This document shows, one piece after another, positions 24,773 to 33,172 of a stretch of DNA of 64,000 nucleotides (positions are counted from its first letter, which is position 1; each line of letters starts with the position of its first letter). The position numbers and the translations under genes were made by a program. Under the pieces are notes generated by a model. The model saw nothing but the letters and a program-made list of their open reading frames with translations, was not told where the DNA came from and ran no database searches. This DNA comes from Sporomusa malonica (GTDB taxonomy: Bacteria > Bacillota > Negativicutes > Sporomusales > Sporomusaceae): positions 1 through 64,000 of the forward strand of contig NZ_FWXI01000027.1 in NCBI RefSeq assembly GCF_900176355.1, read 5' to 3'.

Positions 24773-27502
24773 ATGCAAAAGAAGATTCTGAACATCAATG
24801 GCCTTCCCAGAACGTTAATTGTTGACCCTGAAGTCAGTCTGGCAAGCGTGCTTCGCGAACAACTTCTCCTGACCGGCTGTAAGGTTGGCTGTAATCAAGG
24901 TCAATGCGGCACTTGTTCTATTATCATGGATGGCAGAGTTGTAAGGTCTTGTGTTGTGAAAATGAAGAGGGTGCCTGATCAAGCTGTTATAACCACCATC
25001 GAAGGTCTTGCTACACCCGACAATCTTCATCCGCTGCAAGTAGCCTGGATGGCATACGGTTGCGCCCAATGCGGTTTCTGCAGTCCTGGCTTTATTCTGT
25101 CGGCAAAGGTTTTGCTTGACGAGAATCCCAATCCAACCAGAGAAGAGGTTCGCGAATGGTTCCAGAAGAACCGTAATGCATGCCGTTGTACCGGTTATCA
25201 GCCGTTAGTTGATGCTGTTATGGCAGCAGCTAAAGTTGTTCGCGGTGAAATGCGTAAAGAAGATCTGTTATTTAAGCCTGTTGGCAACAAGATCTATGGA
25301 ACAACCTATCATCGTCCGTCTGCTTTGCAAAAAGTTACCGGTACCTGGGACTACGGTGCCGATGTCAACCTGCAAATGCCTAAAGGTACCTTACGTCTGG
25401 CCTTGGTTCAAGCGGAAGTCTCCCATGCTAATATTAAGGGGATTGATACTTCTGCAGCCGAAAAAATGCCTGGCGTTTACAAAGTAGTTACTCATAAAGA
25501 CGTTAAAGGTAAAAACCGGATTACAGGTCTAATCACCTTCCCAAGTAATAAAGGCGACGGCTGGGATCGCCCGATCCTTAATGATGAGAAAGTATTCCAG
25601 TTTGGAGACGCTATCGCTATTGTTGCCGCCGATACTGTAGAGCATGCTAAAGCAGCTGCTGCCGCAGTTAAGGTTGACCTGGAAGTATTGCCAGCTTACA
25701 TGAGCGCTCCTGCTGCCATGGCTCCGGATGCTATTGAAATTCATCCTGGCACCCCTAATATTTACTATGAACAAGGCGTTGTAAAAGGTGAAGACACTAA
25801 GCCGTTCATGGCAGACCCCAATATTGTTACTGCAGAAGCTGAGACCTACTGCAGCCGTCAGCCGCACCTTCCGCTCGAGCCTGATACCGGCTGCGCCTAT
25901 ATGGATGAAGAAGGCCGTCTGACTATTCATTCCAAGAGTATTGCCCTTCACCTGCATCATGCCATGATTGCTCCCGGCATCGGCATTGAGCCGGAAAAGC
26001 TGCGTCTTGTTGCTAACCCGACCGGCGCTACCTTTGGCTACAAGTTCAGTCCGACCAACGAAGCATTGCTCGGCGTTGCTTGCGTAGCTTGCGATGGCAA
26101 GCCTGTTTCTCTTGACTTCACCATGTATCAGCAAATTACGTATACTGGTAAGCGTTCACCTGCCCTTGTAAAATGCAAGCTCGCCGCCGATAAAACAGGT
26201 AAATTGGTAGCAATGGAAACCGACTGGTGGCTTGACCATGGTCCGTACAGTGAATTTGGTGACCTCAACACTGTACGTCAAGGTCAGTTTACTGGTGCAG
26301 GTTATAATATTCCGAACATTCGCGGAAAAGGCCGCACTGTTTGCACTAACCATGCTTGGGGCTCAGCCTTCCGCGCTTATGGCTCGCCTAAAGCCTTCCT
26401 GTCTTCAGAAATCGCTATCGACATTTTGGCCGAAAAACTTGGCATGGATCCATTTGATCTGCGTTATAAGAATATCTACCGTCCCGGTTCTACCACTCCT
26501 ACCGGCCAGGTACCGGAAGTATTCTGTTTAGAAGAAATGATGGATATACTCCGTCCGTTGTACGAAGAAGCTAAAAAGCGTTGTAAAGAACTCTCAACCC
26601 CTGAAAAGAAACGTGGCGTTGGTTTGGGAGTCGGTATGTATGGCTGCGGTCTTGACGGCCCTGACGGTTCTGTATGCTGGGTTGAACTTAACAAAGATGG
26701 TACTGTAAGTATTGGCGACTCCTGGCAAGATCATGGTCAAGGTGCCGATCTTGCAACTTTGACCCACGCTCATGAAACCCTCCGTCAGATGGGTATTGCG
26801 CCAGAACAAATCAAGCTTGTTATGAATGACACGGCCTTTACACCTGCTAGCGGTCCGTCCGGCGGCAGCCGCCAAAACGTTATGACTGGTAACGCCATTC
26901 GCGTTGGTTGCGAAATGCTTGTGAACGCAATGCGTAAAGCTGACGGAACCTTCCGTACTTATGACGAAATGGTCGCTGAGAACATCCCCGTTCATTACGA
27001 AGGTAAATGGGCTGCCTCCATGTGCACTGACTGCAGTCCTGAAACCTGCCAAGGCGACCCATTCTGCTGCTATGTATACGAACTCTTTATGCCTGAAGTT
27101 GAAGTTGATATGAAGACCGGTAAAGCAACAGTAGTTGATTTTACTACTGTTATTGATTGCGGTACAATTACCAATAAGCAAACTACTGATGGGCAAGTAT
27201 ATGGCGGTCTGGCCCAAGGTATTGGTCTTGCTCTTACTGAAGACTTTGAAGATCTCAAAAAGCATACCAGTTTAGTTGGATGCGGCCTGCCGTTTATCAA
27301 AGACGTTCCTGATAACATGAAAATCATCTATGTCCAGACCCCGCGTGAACATGGCCCGTATGGTGCTTCCGGCATAGGAGAAGGCCCTCTGACCTCTCCA
27401 CATCCTGCTATTCTTAATGCTATCTACAACGCTTGCGGCGCTCGGGTGCAGTCAGTACCTGCACTGCCTGAAAAAATTCTGGCAGCTATGCCAAAAAAAT
27501 AA
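24773..27502 (+). CDS. mop: Molybdenum aldehyde oxidoreductase, Mop type
   Basis: A fused-chain molybdenum hydroxylase of 909 residues. Residues 40, 45, 48 and 60 are the cysteines of the plant-type [2Fe-2S] cluster and 100, 103, 137 and 139 those of the second cluster: as I recall, the same positions as in the 907-residue Desulfovibrio gigas aldehyde oxidoreductase. The catalytic Glu sits near residue 870 in GASGIGEGPL. There is no FAD domain, so electrons leave to another carrier, perhaps the flavoprotein encoded next. It should oxidise an aldehyde or a heterocycle; the substrate is not readable. It has its own AAGGAG site. Codon use is richer in GC-ending codons than its neighbours, suggesting high expression. 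Confidence 0.93.
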   Translation: MQKKILNINGLPRTLIVDPEVSLASVLREQLLLTGCKVGCNQGQCGTCSIIMDGRVVRSCVVKMKRVPDQAVITTIEGLATPDNLHPLQVAWMAYGCAQCGFCSPGFILSAKVLLDENPNPTREEVREWFQKNRNACRCTGYQPLVDAVMAAAKVVRGEMRKEDLLFKPVGNKIYGTTYHRPSALQKVTGTWDYGADVNLQMPKGTLRLALVQAEVSHANIKGIDTSAAEKMPGVYKVVTHKDVKGKNRITGLITFPSNKGDGWDRPILNDEKVFQFGDAIAIVAADTVEHAKAAAAAVKVDLEVLPAYMSAPAAMAPDAIEIHPGTPNIYYEQGVVKGEDTKPFMADPNIVTAEAETYCSRQPHLPLEPDTGCAYMDEEGRLTIHSKSIALHLHHAMIAPGIGIEPEKLRLVANPTGATFGYKFSPTNEALLGVACVACDGKPVSLDFTMYQQITYTGKRSPALVKCKLAADKTGKLVAMETDWWLDHGPYSEFGDLNTVRQGQFTGAGYNIPNIRGKGRTVCTNHAWGSAFRAYGSPKAFLSSEIAIDILAEKLGMDPFDLRYKNIYRPGSTTPTGQVPEVFCLEEMMDILRPLYEEAKKRCKELSTPEKKRGVGLGVGMYGCGLDGPDGSVCWVELNKDGTVSIGDSWQDHGQGADLATLTHAHETLRQMGIAPEQIKLVMNDTAFTPASGPSGGSRQNVMTGNAIRVGCEMLVNAMRKADGTFRTYDEMVAENIPVHYEGKWAASMCTDCSPETCQGDPFCCYVYELFMPEVEVDMKTGKATVVDFTTVIDCGTITNKQTTDGQVYGGLAQGIGLALTEDFEDLKKHTSLVGCGLPFIKDVPDNMKIIYVQTPREHGPYGASGIGEGPLTSPHPAILNAIYNACGARVQSVPALPEKILAAMPKK

Positions 27503-27567
27503 TTTCATCACTGGGAAGTATATAGTTGATTGATAACCAACAATATCTATGAGTTTTAAGTAAGCAG

Positions 27568-27617
27568 CCTAAAACGAACTGGGAAGCCAAGCCGGTTTTC
27601 CGTTCGTTTTAGGTTTC
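27568..27617 (+). terminator. Hairpin terminator after the aldehyde oxidoreductase
   Basis: CCTAAAACGAAC at 27568 pairs perfectly with GTTCGTTTTAGG ending 27613, followed by a short T/C tail. It may partly end transcription between the enzyme gene and its accessory genes, so that the enzyme is made in excess. Confidence 0.7.
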
Positions 27618-27659
27618 CCCTATATGTAAGAAACTTTAATTATTTATCCGATGACTAAC

Positions 27660-27759
27660 CCGCTCTAAGACTCCCGCCCTCTAAAGGCGGGAGTAAGAGC
27701 GGCTAAGTCCCTGGATAAGGTCGACTAAACTTCAGATGGGGTTAAAACCCCACCTGAAG
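27660..27759. repeat. Two tandem hairpins in the gap before the accessory genes
   Basis: 27660-27702 folds into a long stem (CCGCTCT..GACTCCCGCC with GGCGGGAGT..GAGCGG) and 27730-27759 into a second (CTTCAG.TGGGG with CCCCA.CTGAAG). Both are preceded or followed by CTAAG/CTAAGTC text. They occupy most of the 301-base gap 27503-27803. They resemble ends of a repeated mobile element or an intergenic RNA; nothing codes here. Confidence 0.6.
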
Positions 27760-27803
27760 CTAAGTCTCTCTTTATTAAAAATTAAAGGAAACGAGAGAAT
27801 AGT

Positions 27804-30134
27804 ATGGATCAAAAATTATTGCGTGAACGGGAAGCAAAATGCGTCCAAGATAATCCGCCAGGCTGCACTGCCGGGTGTCCGGTCCATGTTGATGTCCGGG
27901 GCATGATCGCTGCTGTTCGTAAAGGTGACTTCGCGTCAGGCTTTGCTTTGTTTAACAGAATGGTTCCTTTTACGGGAATTATTAGCAGGATTTGCGACCA
28001 ACCCTGCCGGCAAGGTTGCAAACGAAACGAGCTTGATGAGCCTATTTATATTAGTGCCATAGAAAAAATATGTGTTGATAATAATTCATCTGCACCCAAA
28101 ATGGCGATTCCACCACTAAAAAGTCAAAAGGTAGCAGTAGTGGGAGCAGGTTTGAGCGGTTTGACTGCGGCAGTAGAGCTTACCCGCAAAGGGTACAAGG
28201 TGGTAATTTTTGAAGCAACCGACCGTTTAGGGGGAAGTATCTGGGATATTCCGGAAAACCAGTTGCCCCGGCAATTGATCCACAACGATTTTCAAATTAT
28301 AGAAAAATTATCTTTAGAAATACATTATAAAACAGTAATAGGCAACAACACCGACGCAACTATGACATTTGTCAACCTATGCGAGAATTTTGACGCTGTC
28401 TATCTGAGCGCAGGCTGCAAGAATACAAATTCTCGGGACTTTGGACTTGCAGTAGATGAAAGTGAGAAGCTGGTAATTGATTCTTTCACTTTGGCGACAA
28501 GTCATCCCAAGGTCTTTGCTGGTGGCAGTTTGCATTTGGGCTGCGAAGGCAGATCCCCAATCTTATCGATTGCTGATGGGAAAATTGCCGCAAATTCGAT
28601 TGACCGGCATTTGCAAAATGTTTCACTTACTGCTAATAGACAAGCGGCAGGACCATATAAGACAACTCTTTATACCAATATTGCCGGTGTTAAACCACAA
28701 CCTATGGTAAAAGCTGCAGACTCTTTTAACCGCTATACTGAAGAAGAGGCTTTACAGGAAGCTAACCGTTGTTTGGCCTGTGAGTGCCTTGAGTGCGCGA
28801 AAGCTTGTGAATATCTTGCTCATTTCCGTGGTTATTCCAAAAAGTGCGCACGCGAAATCTATAACAATTTGTCAATTGTAATGGGTATTCACCATGCCAA
28901 CAAGTTGATAAATTCATGTAGTCTATGTGGACTTTGTGAACATGTGTGTCCTGGGAAGTTGAGTATGGCCGAAATTTGCCAGGAGGCGAGGAATATGATG
29001 GTGCAAAAGGGTAAAATGCCGCCTTCGGCGCATGATTTTGCACTGCGGGATATGCAGTTCAGTAATGGCGATGATTTTGCTCTTAATCGCCATCAGCCTG
29101 GGTTTGCGTCCAGTGAATGGGTATTCTATCCCGGTTGTCAGCTTGCTGCATCCTCACCACAATATGTAAAGAAAATTTATGAATTTCTGCGTAAACAGCT
29201 CGAGGGCGGCGTAGGGCTAATGCTGGGGTGCTGCGGAGCTCCGGCCAACTGGGCTGGGCAAGAAGTTTTATTTCAGGAAACAATGAAAAATATGGAATGT
29301 AACTGGAGAGAACTAGGAAGTCCTAAGATAATTACCGCTTGTCCGACATGTTTTAGTATGTTTAATCATAATATTTCTGATATGTCTGTGGAGAATTTAT
29401 GGACATTATTAGAGCGTACCGGTTTGCCTGACAGGGTTTGGCAGGCAGCTACTCCACAAAAACTGGCTATTCATGACAGTTGTACTACAAGATATGAGCC
29501 ACAGCTGCATGAGAGTGTTCGAAATATTTTAAACAAGCTGAACGTTGAAATTGAAGAATTGCCTTTTAATCGTGACAGTACAGTATGTTGCGGCTATGGA
29601 GGCTTGATGATTTATGCCAACAAGGAAGTTGCGCATAAAATAATAAACAGACGTATTGGGGAAAGCGAAACAGACTATCTTGCCTATTGTGCAATGTGTC
29701 GTGATAATTTTGCCAGTCAGGGCAAGCGCGTGTACCATTTGTTGGATTTAATCTTTGGATCTGGCGAGGACAATTTAGCAGATCAAGAAGGGCCAGGTTA
29801 TTCTCAGCGCCAAGAAAACCGGGCGAAATTGAAGACAATGCTGCTGCGTGAAGTGTGGGGTGAGGCTGTGGATGAGCCACAAGTTAATATCAAAGTCATT
29901 ATTCCGGAAAGTGTAAGACGTATTATGGATGACAGGCGGATTCTTGTCGATGACGTTACTAAAGTTATTGCCTACGCTGAAAGCACTGGTAACAAATTGA
30001 AACAAGATGAGAGCGGTCATTACATTGCGTATTTCCAACCTGTCAGTGTAACATATTGGGTGGAGTATTCGCCACAAGGAAATGAATTTGTTGTCTATAA
30101 TGCTTATTGCCATAGATTGGAAATTACCGGATAA
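27804..30134 (+). CDS. Multidomain Fe-S flavoprotein with HdrB-like CCG domains
   Basis: 776 residues. In order: a glutamate-synthase-type N-terminal Fe-S region (CTAGCPVHVD, CDQPCRQGC), an FAD-binding Rossmann fold (VVGAGLSGLTAA), a ferredoxin part (CLACECLECAKAC, CSLCGLCEHVC), then a heterodisulfide-reductase HdrB-like pair of CCG domains (GCCGAPANW, CPTCFSMF, CCGYGGLM, CAMCRDNF) that would hold a noncubane cluster, and about 80 residues at the C-terminus I do not recognise. It probably passes electrons from the aldehyde oxidoreductase to a disulfide or low-potential partner. Such dicluster flavoproteins recur beside Mop genes in Desulfovibrio. It is cytoplasmic. Confidence 0.85.
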   Translation: MDQKLLREREAKCVQDNPPGCTAGCPVHVDVRGMIAAVRKGDFASGFALFNRMVPFTGIISRICDQPCRQGCKRNELDEPIYISAIEKICVDNNSSAPKMAIPPLKSQKVAVVGAGLSGLTAAVELTRKGYKVVIFEATDRLGGSIWDIPENQLPRQLIHNDFQIIEKLSLEIHYKTVIGNNTDATMTFVNLCENFDAVYLSAGCKNTNSRDFGLAVDESEKLVIDSFTLATSHPKVFAGGSLHLGCEGRSPILSIADGKIAANSIDRHLQNVSLTANRQAAGPYKTTLYTNIAGVKPQPMVKAADSFNRYTEEEALQEANRCLACECLECAKACEYLAHFRGYSKKCAREIYNNLSIVMGIHHANKLINSCSLCGLCEHVCPGKLSMAEICQEARNMMVQKGKMPPSAHDFALRDMQFSNGDDFALNRHQPGFASSEWVFYPGCQLAASSPQYVKKIYEFLRKQLEGGVGLMLGCCGAPANWAGQEVLFQETMKNMECNWRELGSPKIITACPTCFSMFNHNISDMSVENLWTLLERTGLPDRVWQAATPQKLAIHDSCTTRYEPQLHESVRNILNKLNVEIEELPFNRDSTVCCGYGGLMIYANKEVAHKIINRRIGESETDYLAYCAMCRDNFASQGKRVYHLLDLIFGSGEDNLADQEGPGYSQRQENRAKLKTMLLREVWGEAVDEPQVNIKVIIPESVRRIMDDRRILVDDVTKVIAYAESTGNKLKQDESGHYIAYFQPVSVTYWVEYSPQGNEFVVYNAYCHRLEITG

Positions 30135-30146
30135 CGGGGGAGACAA

Positions 30147-30356
30147 ATGAGCAAAGAGGTAACTCAACAACAATTGAATATTGTTTGCGTTAAGTGCGGC
30201 ATTAAACTTACGCTGGGTAAGGTAACTTTATCATATCTTGGCAGCAGTTTTCCAGTTGAGCTTTACAAATGTTCTGCGTGCGGTTTAGTCTACATTCCGG
30301 AAGAACTGGCTAATGGCAAAATGCAGCAGGTGGAGGCGGCATTGGAGGATAAATGA
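30147..30356 (+). CDS. Small two-CxxC redox or metal protein
   Basis: 69 residues with CVKCG at residues 14-18 and CSACG at about 43-47, spaced like a zinc ribbon or rubredoxin-like site. It resembles the tiny DVU_1557-type protein encoded beside the Desulfovibrio Mop cluster. Its last codons overlap the next gene in ATGA. It may be a redox partner of the flavoprotein upstream. Confidence 0.75.
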   Translation: MSKEVTQQQLNIVCVKCGIKLTLGKVTLSYLGSSFPVELYKCSACGLVYIPEELANGKMQQVEAALEDK

Positions 30357-31033
30357 TAACAGACGGAGTCATACGCCCTGGTGGAGTGGTGCTGACTAAA
30401 CGGTTGCTTGACTATTGCGCCTTCCCGCCACTTGCCAAGATAGTTGATGTCGGTTGTGGTACCGGAATTACAGTGGAATATTTGCGCGATGTCCATGGGT
30501 TAAATGTAGTAGGTGTTGATTTGTCGGAGGAGCGCCTCAGGCAAGGGCGGGAGCGTTCAGCCGATTTGGATTTAGTTCAGGCGCCGGGGGAAGATATGCC
30601 ATTTACCGACGCTTCGGTAGACGGTGTTTTAGCTGAATGCAGTTTGTCGGTTATGCAGGATATCAGCAAGGCTTTAGCTGAATTTTGTCGTATACTTACT
30701 CCTGGGGGGAAATTGGCTTTAACTGATATTTATGTTCGGAACGTGGGGGATACCTCACAAGTCGGCAATATGCCGGACTCAGGCTGTATATCCGGTTATC
30801 TCACTCATGGCAGCTTGACTAAGATGTTAAAGGAGAAAGGTTTTAAGATTATTGCATGGGAAGACCAATCTGATTTTTTGCGGGAGTTTGTTGCTTGCTT
30901 CATTATGGAGTATGGCTCAGTTGAGAAGCTTTGGCAATGTTTATCTACAAGAATCAATGACAGGCAAATATGTGAGCCAACACCAAAAACGACCAAGCTC
31001 GGTTATTTTTTGCTTGTTGCCGAAAAGAGCTAA
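30353..31033 (+). CDS. trsM: Class I SAM methyltransferase, TrsM-like
   Basis: 226 residues with the motif I VDVGCGTGIT, an acidic motif II (VVGVDLSEE) and a motif near ALTDIYV, all of the Rossmann methyltransferases that use S-adenosylmethionine. It resembles the DVU_1556 family in the same gene neighbourhood. Its substrate is unknown; in this cluster a cofactor, a small metabolite or a partner protein are all possible. It is coupled to the gene before by a four-base ATGA overlap. Confidence 0.82.
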   Translation: MITDGVIRPGGVVLTKRLLDYCAFPPLAKIVDVGCGTGITVEYLRDVHGLNVVGVDLSEERLRQGRERSADLDLVQAPGEDMPFTDASVDGVLAECSLSVMQDISKALAEFCRILTPGGKLALTDIYVRNVGDTSQVGNMPDSGCISGYLTHGSLTKMLKEKGFKIIAWEDQSDFLREFVACFIMEYGSVEKLWQCLSTRINDRQICEPTPKTTKLGYFLLVAEKS

Positions 31034-31051
31034 ACGAAAGGATGATTTGCA

Positions 31052-31222
31052 TTGGAGAATAAGACATGTCCACGTTGCGCGAGTGAGATGACTGAAGTCC
31101 CGCTGTACCAATGCTGTAGATGTTTTTCCATATATTGTAAAAATTGTGAAAATACCAATGAAGGTCGGGTTTGTCCGAAGTGCAAGATGGGTTCACGATT
31201 GATACTTTCATCAAAAAAATAA
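31052..31222 (+). CDS. Very small cysteine-rich zinc-ribbon protein
   Basis: A 56-residue frame starting at TTG with GAAAGGATG eight bases upstream, nine cysteines in all: TCPRC, QCCRC, YCKNC and VCPKC, a treble-clef or paired zinc-ribbon pattern. The four pairs are regularly spaced and the frame fills the gap between two operon genes, so it is very probably real although small and not ATG-started. The function is unknown; a metal carrier or partner of the radical SAM protein are guesses. Confidence 0.7.
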   Translation: MENKTCPRCASEMTEVPLYQCCRCFSIYCKNCENTNEGRVCPKCKMGSRLILSSKK

Positions 31223-31265
31223 CGGTATAACGATCAATATTACTTATCATTTGGAGGCTGGAACA

Positions 31266-31523
31266 ATGAATGGGCAATCAGATTCTATTGACATAATTGA
31301 AGCAGATTCAATTATTGTTGAAGTTATCGATAAACACACAGGAGAAATATTTAGAAGAAACTTGCCGGTAAATTACTTGGAGACTGATAATGGGATAATA
31401 TTATCTGGTGAAGCAATGGACGGTAGTCCATCACAGATTAACTTCTTATCCGAAGCCGCCCTCACAAAAATAAATGAGCTGCTTGGTAAAGGACCGGACT
31501 CTCCCCGCTGTAATCACGAATAA
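31266..31523 (+). CDS. Uncharacterised 85-residue protein of the Mop cluster
   Basis: Begins MNGQSDSIDI with TTGGAGGC eight bases upstream; an in-frame TTG at 31251 is possible but weaker. The fold appears to be mixed beta strands and one helix, with no cysteines until the end (a lone C near the C-terminus). No family recognised. It sits between the zinc-ribbon gene and the first XdhC gene, with no sign of its own promoter. Confidence 0.6.
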   Translation: MNGQSDSIDIIEADSIIVEVIDKHTGEIFRRNLPVNYLETDNGIILSGEAMDGSPSQINFLSEAALTKINELLGKGPDSPRCNHE

Positions 31524-31561
31524 ATACTTGTGCAGTTAATTTGTTATGAGGGGGAGCTAGA

Positions 31562-32332
31562 GTGATATTTAATAAGCTGCTGCCGGTTATGGATAGTGGA
31601 GGTACAGTGGATATAGTGACTGTTATTGACAGTAGTCCGGATAACTGTAACCACATTGGACAAATGCTGCTTATTCATACGAATGGAAGGCTAGATGGTT
31701 GCCAGCTCGATAATTTTGTTAGTGAAAAAATACTGGATATAGTACGGAATACAGTATGGACAAAACCAACGACAATTTGGATTGAAGATCAGGCCGGCGG
31801 TAAGTATCGGTTTTTTTGGGATAGAATTGTGAATAAATTTCGCGCGATAGTGCTTGGCGGCGGACATATTAGCCAGCCTCTGGTGCAAATGTTGTCATTA
31901 TTAGATTTTGAAGTGACGGTTATTGATGATCGCCCCGAATTCGCCAATCAGGCCAGATTTCCCGGAGTATACCGAGTTATTTGCACTAGTTTCCAGCCGG
32001 TATTGAAGGACCTGACTGTAGACAATGATACTGCCATCGTTATCGTAACCCGTGGGCACAGGTATGACATGGATTGTTTGCGCGCTACCATGCGGAGCAA
32101 TGCCCGCTACTTGGGGATGATCGGGAGTCGAAGGCGGATCAGAGAGATTGTAAATCTCCTACAGGATGAAGGTGCACCAGAAGGGCTTGAAAGGCGGCTT
32201 AGAGCTCCGATTGGGTTAGACATCAAAGCAGAAACGCCTGCTGAGATAGCCGTAAGTATTGCTGCTGAAGTGGTTTCGGTTTTTCGGGGTGGTTCTGGCT
32301 GCCCGCTGAGTGGGCATAAGGAGGTATTCTGA
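31562..32332 (+). CDS. XdhC-type protein, Rossmann part
   Basis: 256 residues. The C-terminal half is the XdhC NAD-binding-type fold with VLGGGHISQPL, DDRPEFANQARFP, VIVTRGHRYD, YLGMIGSRRR and APIGLDIKAETPAEIAVSI. The first 100 residues do not match the usual CoxI N-terminal domain; that domain is encoded by the next gene instead. XdhC proteins bind molybdenum cofactor and help sulfurate and insert it. It begins with GTG after a GGGGGAG site and overlaps the next gene by one base. Confidence 0.87.
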   Translation: MIFNKLLPVMDSGGTVDIVTVIDSSPDNCNHIGQMLLIHTNGRLDGCQLDNFVSEKILDIVRNTVWTKPTTIWIEDQAGGKYRFFWDRIVNKFRAIVLGGGHISQPLVQMLSLLDFEVTVIDDRPEFANQARFPGVYRVICTSFQPVLKDLTVDNDTAIVIVTRGHRYDMDCLRATMRSNARYLGMIGSRRRIREIVNLLQDEGAPEGLERRLRAPIGLDIKAETPAEIAVSIAAEVVSVFRGGSGCPLSGHKEVF

Positions 32333-32643
32333 TGGATCGGACAATGGTAAACATCATTTGCGAAAAGCAAAAAAACGGAGAAAAAGCCGCTCTGGTTACT
32401 ATTGTTGAAACACGCGGCTCTACACCCCGCAAGGCAGGAAGCAAAATGCTGATCTCACCTGATGGTAAAGCTTTCGGGACGATTGGGGGCGGTTGTGGTG
32501 AAGCGGAAGTTAGACGTCAGGCTTTAACCGCACTTGACGAAAACCGGTCCAGGTTATACACGGTGACGATGTTAAACGAAGTGGCTGCCGATGAAGGAAT
32601 GGTCTGTGGCGGTATCATGGAGGTATTTATCCAGATCATCTAA
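32332..32643 (+). CDS. Stand-alone XdhC/CoxI N-terminal domain
   Basis: 103 residues with IVETRGSTPRKAGSKML and TIGGGCGEAEVRRQA, the pattern of the N-terminal domain of XdhC, ending MVCGGIMEVFIQI. The Rossmann half is missing because it is supplied by the gene just before, with the two halves in reversed order and coupled by TGATG. Together they would rebuild one XdhC. Cofactor binding is the likely role. Confidence 0.85.
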   Translation: MDRTMVNIICEKQKNGEKAALVTIVETRGSTPRKAGSKMLISPDGKAFGTIGGGCGEAEVRRQALTALDENRSRLYTVTMLNEVAADEGMVCGGIMEVFIQII

Positions 32644-32687
32644 TTTGAGAGTTGCTGTTCCATGATTTATGGGAAAGGCGGGAGAGT

Positions 32688-33134
32688 ATGACAGATGCGT
32701 TTATGAAGATGGTAGAGCTATCACAAGCAGGCTTTTATTGCAGCCAGATAATTCTCATCATCGGGCTGGAGGCTCAAGGCAAAGAAAATCCTGATGTTGT
32801 ACGGGCTATGTCCGGTCTGGTCGGGGGAATGGGCTTCTGCGGTAAAACCTGTGGCGCTTTAACCGGTGGAGCATGTCTTATCGGTCTCTATGCCGGCAAG
32901 GGAACCGTCGAAGAAATGGAGGACAGCCGCGTTAACGACATGATCAGGGAACTTGTCGGATGGTTTGAAGAAGAGGCTGTTTCCCAGTATGGGGGAATTG
33001 CCTGTGATGATATTTTGGAGAAGAATCCGATGAACCGGATGGCGAGGTGTCCGCAGCTTACCATTAAGACACTTGGAAAAGTTCAGGAAATTCTATCTGC
33101 CAATGGATACGAGCTCACTGGCCAATTCGATTAG
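32688..33134 (+). CDS. C_GCAxxG_C_C family redox protein
   Basis: 148 residues after choosing the ATG at 32688 (GGGAGAG just ahead; the longer frame from 32652 has no ribosome site). The cysteine pattern CGKTCGALTGGACLIG near the middle, an earlier Cys around residue 18 and later Cys in ACDDIL and RCPQL match the C_GCAxxG_C_C family, small helical proteins thought to bind an Fe-S cluster or another metal. It resembles the DVU_1555 protein next to the Desulfovibrio Mop genes. Confidence 0.82.
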   Translation: MTDAFMKMVELSQAGFYCSQIILIIGLEAQGKENPDVVRAMSGLVGGMGFCGKTCGALTGGACLIGLYAGKGTVEEMEDSRVNDMIRELVGWFEEEAVSQYGGIACDDILEKNPMNRMARCPQLTIKTLGKVQEILSANGYELTGQFD

Positions 33135-33172
33135 TCACACTTCAAACGTTGGCAAGTAGAGGAGGGGTATAC

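Noticed and set aside
25529-26134. Long minus-strand frame inside the aldehyde oxidoreductase gene (also 26594-27265)
   Set aside because: They are antisense shadows of a clearly coding gene with full conserved motifs, have no ribosome site and no recognisable domain.
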